The notes beneath the pieces were generated by a model, which saw nothing but the letters and a program-made list of their open reading frames with translations, was not told where the DNA came from and searched no databases. Shown here in pieces: positions 5,657-12,331 of a stretch of 12,331 nt of DNA. The DNA comes from JBBDYH01 sp040901795. GTDB lineage: Bacteria > Planctomycetota > Planctomycetia > Pirellulales > JALHPA01. A program made the position numbers and the translations under genes. Where the stretch lies: the NCBI GenBank assembly GCA_040901795.1, contig JBBDYH010000155.1, positions 1 to 12,331 of the forward strand, written 5' to 3'. Each line of letters begins with the position of its first letter. Positions within the stretch are counted from its first letter, which is position 1.

Positions 5657-8052
5657 TACTCCGTCGCCGACGTCGTCTGCAGCTCCTTCAAACACGACGT
5701 CTGCTGCGATTCGCAGAGGTGCAGGAGCTCCGTAATGAGTGTGACCAGCTCGCACAGGTCGGGGTCTGCGAGAGCTGCTTGCTGAAGCTCGGTGGCCAGC
5801 GTGACCAGGCGCGAGGGACCGCCGGTACCCGCCGTGGCGGCAAGTTGCGCGGCCAGATGAGCAAGCTGCGAGTAGTTCTTTTGTTCGAGCGCAGTCGTCA
5901 AGTTCTCAAGCTGCAAGCCGAGGCGCAAGGCCGGGGGTGGCGTGGTCACCACCTGCTCGACGGTCGGGTCCTCGACCAAAAGCTGCACGAACCGCTCGAC
6001 GAGCGCGGGGTCGAACTGCCGGCCGCTGCAGCGGCGAAGTTCGGCGACCGCCTCGTCCCGCGATCGGCCCTTGCGATAAACGCGGTCCGAAACCATGGCG
6101 TCGTAGGCGTCGGCGATCGACAAAATGCGAGCGCCGACCGGGATCGTTTCACCCGCCGGCAAGTGGCGATCGTCCGGGCGGCCGGAGAACCAGGCATGGT
6201 GGTTGGCCACGATGGCGGTCAACTCGTCCGACGAGAAGGCGGCGTTGAGGATTTCGACGCCGATGTCGTCGTGCGTGCTCATCACTTTCCACTCGTCCTC
6301 GGTGAGCGGGCCGGGCTTGAGCAGGATCGAGTCGGGCACGCCGAGCTTGCCGATGTCGTGCAACAGCGCCCCGACTTCGAGCAGGTAGCACTCCTTCTCG
6401 GGGAGCAATCCTTGGGCAATCAACAACGAGAGGTCGGCCACGCGGCGGCTGTGCTCGGCCGTCAAGGGGTCGCGGAAGGCGAGCGCGGCGCTGAGCGCGG
6501 TGACGGCGTGATAGGGAATCGGCGCGTCGAACATGGCCGGCGGAGCGCTCTTGGGCGCGGGCATGGAGTTTTCCTGACCCCAATGGGCCGGTACCTGCAG
6601 CCAGGTGATGACGCAATTCCGTCCGTTGAACTTGGCGTAATAGAGCGCTTTGTCGGCCAGGTTCAACAGCTCGGCGGGTTCCTCGGATTGTTGTTCGTTC
6701 GAAGCCACGCCGAAGCTGGCGGTGACTTGCCGGTCGGCATAGCGGACCATCTCGATGCGCATCCGCAGCTTTTCGGCGAGCTGGGCGGCGCCTTCGAGGT
6801 TCGTGTTGGGCAACAACAGCGCGAACTCCTCGCCGCCGTAACGCGCGACGACATGGTGCGGCTGGGCGTTCGATCGCAGCACCTTCGAGACCATCTGCAA
6901 CACGCGGTCGCCCATCGCGTGGCCGTAGCCGTCGTTGATGCTTTTGAAATGATCGATGTCGACCATGATGCAGCTCAATGATTCGCCGCTGGCGACGGCG
7001 TGCTTCCATTGCTTGTCGAGCTCGCTGAAGAGCGCGCGGCGGTTGAGGCAGCAGGTCAGACTGTCGTTGTTGGCGAGGACCTGCAGTTCCTTGTTCTGGC
7101 GGCGGACCTCGTCGCGAGACGTCCGCAGGGCATCGAGCATTTCCTCGAGCTGCTGGTTTTTTTCCTCGATCGAGGTCACGTCGTCGAACGTGGCCAGGGC
7201 GCCGCGTCCTTTGCCGTCGTTCCCGAAGATCGGCGTGGCGTTGACGACGAACGTGCGGCGATCCGTACCCTGGGTCTTCATGCTCAAGAGCGCTCCGGTC
7301 TTGGAGGCGCCCTCGTCCATGGCGGTTTTCCAGGGGAGGCCGGCCGCGTCGGAGTCTTCGAACCAGGCAAAATCGGAGGCGCGCTTGCCTTGCAGCTCGG
7401 TGGACGAGCGGCCCACTTTGTTGGCAAACGACTTGTTCGCCAGCACAATGCGTTGGCCCTTGTCGAGCACCAGCACGCCCTCGGCCAGCGTGTCGAGCGT
7501 GGATCGCACACGATCGGGGATGACCGACGAAGGATCCAAGTGCTGCAGAATGCGGCGGAGGTAGAAGCGTGAAACCACCATGGCGATCGCCGCAATGCCC
7601 AGCCCGAGCCAGACCGCGCGAGGCGCCCATTGATCGAGCCAACCCGAGGTGATCGGCTGGAAGGCGATTTGCAGCGAGCCCCAGCGGTTCTTGCCCTTGA
7701 GGATTGGGATCTCGACCTTGTCGATGGCGCCGGGCGTGCCGTTCGACCAGTGTTCGGCGTGCTGGCCGACGGTGACGATCGGACGCCCGTTGACTCGGTG
7801 GACGGCGGCGCTTTGGACGGCCGCATTCCGCTCGACCAGCGAGGTGGTGACCGCGCGCAGCGCCGCCACGTCTTCGCGCTGGGCCGCCAGGCAGGCCTGC
7901 AAGGCGACGGCCTCGCAGAGCGATTGCCGCCCTTCGACGATGGACGGTCGGGTATCGGGGATCAGGCCGAGCGACTGGGCGCAGCAGACGAGCGCCAAGA
8001 CCAGGCTGGCCAGGCTAAAGGCGATTCGCGTTGGGGCGGAGAATCGAAACAC
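5656..8052 (-). CDS. Membrane-bound PAS-GGDEF-HD(GYP-like) c-di-GMP signalling protein
   Basis: 798 residues from a GTG start that lies 5 nt after the upstream stop; no clear Shine-Dalgarno is visible, so termination-reinitiation is likely. Domains: TM1 about 8-30; periplasmic sensor 31-140; TM2 about 145-163; PAS about 180-290; coiled coil about 293-328; GGDEF 327-484 with DIDHFKSIND (D365, D367) and GGEEF at 406-410; HD domain about 510-695 with H534, H565-D566, H594, H618-H619 and D648; and an Ala/Leu-rich helical tail 706-798. Diguanylate cyclase motifs are intact, so GTP to c-di-GMP synthesis is expected. The RxxD inhibitory site is QPHH (397-400), so product inhibition there is probably lost. 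HD metal ligands are present, but the GYP loop reads FSGRPDDRH (622-630), so phosphodiesterase activity is plausible but unproven. It ends TAG at 5656, touching a heptamer repeat. It probably senses an envelope signal and acts with the adjacent surface protein. Confidence 0.9.
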   Translation of the reverse strand: MFRFSAPTRIAFSLASLVLALVCCAQSLGLIPDTRPSIVEGRQSLCEAVALQACLAAQREDVAALRAVTTSLVERNAAVQSAAVHRVNGRPIVTVGQHAEHWSNGTPGAIDKVEIPILKGKNRWGSLQIAFQPITSGWLDQWAPRAVWLGLGIAAIAMVVSRFYLRRILQHLDPSSVIPDRVRSTLDTLAEGVLVLDKGQRIVLANKSFANKVGRSSTELQGKRASDFAWFEDSDAAGLPWKTAMDEGASKTGALLSMKTQGTDRRTFVVNATPIFGNDGKGRGALATFDDVTSIEEKNQQLEEMLDALRTSRDEVRRQNKELQVLANNDSLTCCLNRRALFSELDKQWKHAVASGESLSCIMVDIDHFKSINDGYGHAMGDRVLQMVSKVLRSNAQPHHVVARYGGEEFALLLPNTNLEGAAQLAEKLRMRIEMVRYADRQVTASFGVASNEQQSEEPAELLNLADKALYYAKFNGRNCVITWLQVPAHWGQENSMPAPKSAPPAMFDAPIPYHAVTALSAALAFRDPLTAEHSRRVADLSLLIAQGLLPEKECYLLEVGALLHDIGKLGVPDSILLKPGPLTEDEWKVMSTHDDIGVEILNAAFSSDELTAIVANHHAWFSGRPDDRHLPAGETIPVGARILSIADAYDAMVSDRVYRKGRSRDEAVAELRRCSGRQFDPALVERFVQLLVEDPTVEQVVTTPPPALRLGLQLENLTTALEQKNYSQLAHLAAQLAATAGTGGPSRLVTLATELQQAALADPDLCELVTLITELLHLCESQQTSCLKELQTTSATE

Positions 8053-8060
8053 GGGCTTTA
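8050..8060 (-). promoter_or_regulatory. Stop/GTG start junction (translational coupling)
   Basis: On the minus strand the TAA of the giant repeat protein is followed by AGCCC and then GTG of the GGDEF/HD gene. The preceding 20 nt contain no purine-rich GGAGG-like sequence. No in-frame start lies further upstream in the second gene's frame. The close spacing supports a single transcript and coupled translation; this is inferred from spacing, not shown. Confidence 0.6.
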
Positions 8061-11000
8061 GACCAAGGTGGTTTCAGGTTCGGATTGCAAGAACGGATCT
8101 TCGTCATCGAGGTTCGCTTGGCCCTTGCGCTTGGCGTCACGTTCCCAGAATTCCAGCACGGGCAGCGGATCGAACGAACCCCAGACCGGCAACGACGACA
8201 TGGCGCTGGTGATCAGCGAGCCGGCTTGCAGACACCACAGCAGGTAGCCGGCGGAAATGGCGCCCACACCCGCGATCGCGCCGTAGGACCAAGGGGATTG
8301 GAAAACGGTTTCCAGCGACTGGTTCATCTCGCGGATGTCTTTCCATAATCGCTCTTCGAGGGCGAACCCGGATAAGAGCGGCGAACTCTCGGCGACGTCG
8401 GGGAGGAATGTTTGCGACAGGCCGGTGTAGGCCAGCGACTGAATGTCGGTTGCGTCCAATTCGCTGCTGGTGTCGTGCGACGCAGTGGTCGGGCTCACGA
8501 CGGCTGTCGACAAAATGACGACCTGCACATGGTTGGCCAGGATCCGGGCAGCGGGCTGACGCGCGGTGTCGCTGGTGTCGGATGCTTTAGGCTTGTGAAT
8601 CGGCGGAATGAGCGACGCCGCGTTGCCGCCGTCGGCCGGTGGCGCGTCGCCGTTTCCGCCCGAGCCTCCGCCCGGCGGGGTGGTTGGCGGTGTCAGCGGA
8701 GCTTGTGAAATGTCGATATGCCTGGCGACGCTCATCGCGCCGCCGGCGCCCGTGTTGCCTTGGTCGTTGACGGTGATATCGAGCGCCGCGGCGGTGTCGG
8801 ACGCTTGGAACTGTAACCCATCGAGCGCGGCGTTGAGGTTGGCCAGCGTGCCGCGGATGACCATCAGGCTGTCGTCGGTACCGTCGCCCTGGATAAACAC
8901 AATCCCGCTGGTGCTGGCGAGGGTCAACGCGCCGTTGGTCGCCACGAGAGTAACTTCGACGGCGCCGGCGTTGGCGTCTAAGTCGCTCAGCGTAATGGCG
9001 TTGCCCTGTGCCGACGAAAAGACGAACAGTTGGGTCTGGCTCGATTGAGTGCCGGGAACCGTGGCCGAGGGGGCGTCGTTGACGGCGTTGACGGTGATGT
9101 TCACCGTCTCGGTGTCGGAGAGCGCGCCGCCGCTGCCGGTATTGCCCTGATCGTTGGTCGTGATTTGCAAACTGGCCGCGCCGCTAAAGTTACTGGGCGT
9201 GGTGAACGAGAGCCCATTCAGCGCAGCGTTGATGTTGGCTACCGTGCCGGTGAAGGTCATGGTTGAATCGCCGGTCCCGTCCCCGGTGGAGAAGATCAAG
9301 CCCGCGGTGCCATTGAGCGTGACGGCGCCATTCGTGGCCGTGAGGGTCGCACGGACCGGACTGCCGCCGGCATCCGGATCGGCGATGCTGATCTGGTTGC
9401 CGTTGCCGCTGGAGAAGACGAGCGCTGTGTCTTCGTTGGTGCTCTGCGGGACGGGAATCGTGTTCACCGGCGCGTCGTTGACTGCGTTGACGGTGATGTT
9501 GACCGTCTCGGTGTCAGTAAGCGCGCCGCCGCTGCCGGTGTTCCCTTGGTCGTCGGTGGTGATCTGCAAGCTGGCCGCGCCGTTGTAGTTCGACGTCGGA
9601 GCGAAGCTGAGGCCGTTCAGCGCGGTGTTGATGTTGGCCACGGTGCCGGTGAAGGTCATCGTGGCATCAGCAGCGCCATCACCGGTGGAGAACGACAAGC
9701 CGGCAGTGCCATTGAGTGAGATGGCGCCGTTGGTCGCGGTCAGAGTCACTTGGACTGGGCTCGCGCCGGCATCTAAGTCGGCGATGCTGATCAGGTTGCC
9801 GTTGCCGCTGGAGAAGACGAGTGCCGTGTCTTCATTCGTACTCTGCGGAACCGGGATCGTGTTGACCGGCGCGTCGTTAACTGCGTTAACCGTGATGTTC
9901 ACGGTCTCGGTGTCGGAGAGTGCGCCGCCGCTACCCGTGTTGCCTTGATCATCGGTGACGATCTGCAAGCTGGCCGCGCCGTTGTAGTTCGACGTCGGAG
10001 CGAAGCTGAGGCCGTTCAGCGCGGTGTTGATGTTGGCCACGGTGCCGGTGAAGGTCATCGTGGCATCCGCAGCGCCGTCACCCGTGGAAAACGATAAGCC
10101 GGCGATGCCATTGAGTGTGATGGCGCCGTTGGTGGCGGTCAGCGTCACCTGCACCGGACTGCCGCCGGCATCCAAGTCAGCAATGCTGATCTGGTTGCTG
10201 TTGCCGCTGGAGAAGACCAATGCTGTATCTTCGTTCGTGCTCTGCGGAACGGGGATGGTATTGACCGGCGCGTCGTTGACTGCGTTGACGGTGATGTTCA
10301 CCGTCTCGGTGTCGCTCAAAGCGCCGCCGCTGCCCGTGTTGCCTTGATCGTCGGTGGTGATTTGTAAGCTCGCTGCGCCGTTGTAGTTGCTGGTCGGAGC
10401 GAAGTTGAGGCCGTTGAGCGCGGTGTTGATATTGGCGACCGTGCCGGTGAAGGTCATCGTGCCGTCGCCCGTGCCGTCACCCGTCGAGAACGACAAGCCG
10501 GCGGTGCCATTGAGTGAGATGGTTCCGTTGGTCGCGGTCAGCGTCACCTGTACCGGACTGCCGCCGGCATCCAGGTCGGCGATGCTGATCTGGTTGCCGT
10601 TGCCGCTGGAGAAGACCAGCGCCGTATCTTCGTTGGTGCTCTGCGGAACCGGGATCGTGTTCACCGGGGCGTCGTTGACGGCGTTGACGGTGATGTTCAC
10701 CGTCTCGGTGTCGCTCAAAGCGCCGCCGCTGCCCGTGTTGCCTTGATCGTCGGTGGTGATTTGTAAGCTCGCTGCGCCGTTGTAGTTGCTCGTGGGAGCG
10801 AAACTGAGCCCATTCAGCGCGGTGTTGATGTCGGCCACCGTGCCGGTAAAGGTCATCGTGGCATCGGTCGTACCGTCGCCGGTGGAGAAGCTCAACCCGG
10901 CAGTGCCATTCAGCGTGATGGCGCCGTTGGTGGCGGTCAGCGTGACTTGGACCGGACTTGCGCCGGCATCCAGGTCGGCGATGCTGATCAGGTTGCCGTT

Positions 11001-12331
11001 GCCGCTGGAGAAGACCAGCGCTGTATCTTCGTTGGTGTTCTGCGGGACGGGAATCGTGTTCACCGGCGCGTCGTTGACTGCGTTGACGGTGATGTTCACG
11101 GTCTCGGTGTCCGAGAGCGCGCCGCCGCTGCCGGTATTCCCCTGGTCGTCGGTGATGATCTGCAAACTGGCCGCGCCGTTGTAGTTGTTCGGGGGAGCGA
11201 AGCTGAGCCCATTCAGCGCGGTGTTGATGTTGGCCACCGTGCCGGTGAAGGTCATGGTGCCGTCGCTCGTCCCGTCACCGGTGGAGAACGATAAGCCGGC
11301 GGTGCCATTCAGCGTGACGGCCCCATTGGTCGCCGTCAGCGTCACCTGAACCGGACTGCTGCCAGCGTCTAAGTCGGCAATGCTGATCTGGTTGCTGTTG
11401 CCGCTGGAGAAGATTAGCGCTGTATCTTCGTTGGTGCTCTGAGGTACGGGAATAGTGTTGACTGGTGCGTCGTTGACGGCGTTGACGGTGATGTTCACGG
11501 TCTCGGTGTCGCTCAAGGCGCCGCCGCTGCCGGTGTTCCCTTGGTCATCGGTGGTGATCTGCAGACTCGCGGCGCCGTTGTAGTTGCTATTGGGAGCAAA
11601 GCTAAGGCCATTGAGCGCGGTGTTGATGTCGGCCACCGTGCCGGTGAAGGTCATCGTGCCGTCGCTCGTCCCGTTACCGGTGGAGAACGATAAGCCGGCG
11701 GTGCCATTCAGCGTGACGGCCCCATTGGTCGCCGTCAGCGTCACCTGAACCGGACTGCTGCCAGCGTCTAAGTCGGCAATGCTGATCTGGTTGCTGTTGC
11801 CGCTGGAGAAGATTAGCGCTGTATCTTCGTTGGTGCTCTGCGGGACCGGGATCGTATTCACCGGCGCGTCGTTGACGGCGTTGACCGTGATGTTCACCGT
11901 CTCGGTGTCGGAGAGTGCGCCGCCGCTACCCGTGTTCCCTTGGTCATCGGTGGTGATCTGCAGGCTGGCTGCGCCGTTGTAGTTGCTATTGGGAGCAAAG
12001 CTAAGGCCATTGAGCGCGGTATTGATGTCCGCCACGGTGCCGGTGAAGGTCATCGTGCCGTCGCCCGCGCCATCACCCGTCGAGAACGACAGGCCGGCCG
12101 TGCCATTCAGCGTGAAGGTTCCGTTCGTGGCGGTCAGCGTCACCTGCACCGGACTGCCGCCGGCATCCAGGTCGGCGATGCTGATCAGGTTGCCGTTACC
12201 GCTGGAGAAGATCAGCGCTGTATCTTCGTTGGTGTTCTGCGGGACGGGAATCGTGTTCACCGGCGCGTCGTTGACTGCGTTGACGGTGATGTTCACGGTC
12301 TCGGTGTCCGAGAGCGCGCCGCCGCTGCCGG
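8058..12331 (-). CDS. Giant tandem-repeat surface protein, C-terminal part (5' end outside window)
   Basis: The frame is open from the window edge to a TAA at 8058-8060, giving about 1423 visible residues; the true start lies beyond 12331. In order it has eight 133-residue units, each opening with VNAVNDAPVN and containing NEDTAL, SIADLDAG and DDQGNTGSGGAL; one divergent 129-residue unit; a Pro/Gly-rich linker (about 8620-8705); a roughly 200-residue C-terminal region with a hydrophobic segment near 8215-8290 (GAIAGVGAISAGYLLWCLQA); and a tail with FDPLPVLEF and a basic KRK patch. The units resemble bacterial cadherin-like/Ig-like repeats, and their Asp-rich loops could bind calcium. The basic residues after the membrane segment put the tail in the cytoplasm and the repeats outside. 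I infer an adhesin or envelope-structure role; no ligand can be named. It lies directly upstream of a c-di-GMP enzyme gene. Base composition and frame are uniform, with no indels among repeats. Confidence 0.85.
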   Translation of the reverse strand, partial: GSGGALSDTETVNITVNAVNDAPVNTIPVPQNTNEDTALIFSSGNGNLISIADLDAGGSPVQVTLTATNGTFTLNGTAGLSFSTGDGAGDGTMTFTGTVADINTALNGLSFAPNSNYNGAASLQITTDDQGNTGSGGALSDTETVNITVNAVNDAPVNTIPVPQSTNEDTALIFSSGNSNQISIADLDAGSSPVQVTLTATNGAVTLNGTAGLSFSTGNGTSDGTMTFTGTVADINTALNGLSFAPNSNYNGAASLQITTDDQGNTGSGGALSDTETVNITVNAVNDAPVNTIPVPQSTNEDTALIFSSGNSNQISIADLDAGSSPVQVTLTATNGAVTLNGTAGLSFSTGDGTSDGTMTFTGTVANINTALNGLSFAPPNNYNGAASLQIITDDQGNTGSGGALSDTETVNITVNAVNDAPVNTIPVPQNTNEDTALVFSSGNGNLISIADLDAGASPVQVTLTATNGAITLNGTAGLSFSTGDGTTDATMTFTGTVADINTALNGLSFAPTSNYNGAASLQITTDDQGNTGSGGALSDTETVNITVNAVNDAPVNTIPVPQSTNEDTALVFSSGNGNQISIADLDAGGSPVQVTLTATNGTISLNGTAGLSFSTGDGTGDGTMTFTGTVANINTALNGLNFAPTSNYNGAASLQITTDDQGNTGSGGALSDTETVNITVNAVNDAPVNTIPVPQSTNEDTALVFSSGNSNQISIADLDAGGSPVQVTLTATNGAITLNGIAGLSFSTGDGAADATMTFTGTVANINTALNGLSFAPTSNYNGAASLQIVTDDQGNTGSGGALSDTETVNITVNAVNDAPVNTIPVPQSTNEDTALVFSSGNGNLISIADLDAGASPVQVTLTATNGAISLNGTAGLSFSTGDGAADATMTFTGTVANINTALNGLSFAPTSNYNGAASLQITTDDQGNTGSGGALTDTETVNITVNAVNDAPVNTIPVPQSTNEDTALVFSSGNGNQISIADPDAGGSPVRATLTATNGAVTLNGTAGLIFSTGDGTGDSTMTFTGTVANINAALNGLSFTTPSNFSGAASLQITTNDQGNTGSGGALSDTETVNITVNAVNDAPSATVPGTQSSQTQLFVFSSAQGNAITLSDLDANAGAVEVTLVATNGALTLASTSGIVFIQGDGTDDSLMVIRGTLANLNAALDGLQFQASDTAAALDITVNDQGNTGAGGAMSVARHIDISQAPLTPPTTPPGGGSGGNGDAPPADGGNAASLIPPIHKPKASDTSDTARQPAARILANHVQVVILSTAVVSPTTASHDTSSELDATDIQSLAYTGLSQTFLPDVAESSPLLSGFALEERLWKDIREMNQSLETVFQSPWSYGAIAGVGAISAGYLLWCLQAGSLITSAMSSLPVWGSFDPLPVLEFWERDAKRKGQANLDDEDPFLQSEPETTLV
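8706..9092 (-). repeat. Divergent terminal (ninth) cadherin-like repeat unit
   Basis: This 129-residue unit follows the homogeneous array. It keeps the frame of the repeat: VNAVNDAP at the start, then FVFSSAQGN, LSDLDA, VTLVATNGALTL, GTLANLNAALDGL and NDQGNTGAGGAM. It has lost the NEDTAL motif and most of the identical positions. Divergent end units are typical of tandem arrays in which only internal copies are homogenised. It leads into the Pro/Gly-rich linker before the membrane anchor. Confidence 0.8.
9093..12284 (-). repeat. Eight tandem 399-bp coding repeats
   Basis: Eight consecutive units of exactly 399 bp (133 codons), with boundaries at 12284, 11885, 11486, 11087, 10688, 10289, 9890 and 9491 reading leftward. 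The 47 nt up to the window edge are the end of a further unit, so the array continues outside. Differences between units are substitutions only, with no length change. Some neighbours share long identical DNA blocks: 11277-11441 with 11676-11840 (165 bp), 10282-10391 with 10681-10790 (110 bp), and 9561-9668 with 9960-10067 (108 bp). This points to recent duplication or gene conversion. The array is a likely site of copy-number change and of assembly collapse. Confidence 0.92.

Noticed and set aside
5719..7572. Long plus-strand frames (up to 420 codons) opposite the GGDEF/HD gene
   Set aside because: The minus-strand protein shows clear conserved motifs throughout. The opposite frames are typical GC-rich shadows with low-complexity Arg/Gly/Val content.
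9030..11982. A series of plus-strand open frames of about 107-144 codons spaced 399 bp apart, antisense to the repeat array
   Set aside because: They repeat with the period of the minus-strand gene and are explained by its codon composition. They lack ribosome sites and resemble no family.

Overview
The window is GC-rich bacterial DNA, and every gene I can support is on the minus strand. I infer a planctomycete, probably Pirellulales-like. The reasons are a giant tandem-repeat surface protein with a C-terminal membrane anchor, an ISKra4-type element of a kind I associate with these genomes, and intergenic palindromes of a type I remember from that phylum. No ribosomal or other marker gene is present to confirm this.

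In transcription order (high to low coordinates): (1) 12331-8058 is the 3' part of a very large surface protein. It holds eight nearly identical 133-residue units (exactly 399 bp each), one divergent unit, a Pro/Gly-rich linker, one transmembrane segment and a short cytoplasmic tail. Its start lies outside the window. (2) 8052-5656 begins 5 nt after that stop. It encodes a 798-residue membrane protein with a periplasmic sensor region, PAS, GGDEF (GGEEF), an HD-GYP-like phosphodiesterase domain with a degenerate GYP loop, and a helical tail. The two genes look translationally coupled, which suggests a giant adhesin-like protein made together with its own c-di-GMP enzyme.

(3) 5655-5168 is non-coding but full of structure: nine tandem heptamers touching the stop codon, a run of four hairpins including one with a 23-bp stem, and a separate 10-bp inverted repeat. 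(4) 5158-3420 is a complete 1739-bp ISKra4-family insertion sequence with 13-bp perfect terminal inverted repeats and a 9-bp target duplication. Its transposase is split over two frames that meet at a T7C4 run, consistent with +1 frameshifting. (5) 3419-3235 is the old leader of the next gene. (6) 3234-26 is a decayed gene for a PLD-nuclease/SNF2-type helicase fusion. Five separate short indels break it, one directly after the Walker A lysine, and its C-terminus looks truncated.

The two upstream genes appear intact and functional. The downstream helicase appears dead, and the IS sits 185 bp before its start codon, so it may also be cut off from its original promoter.
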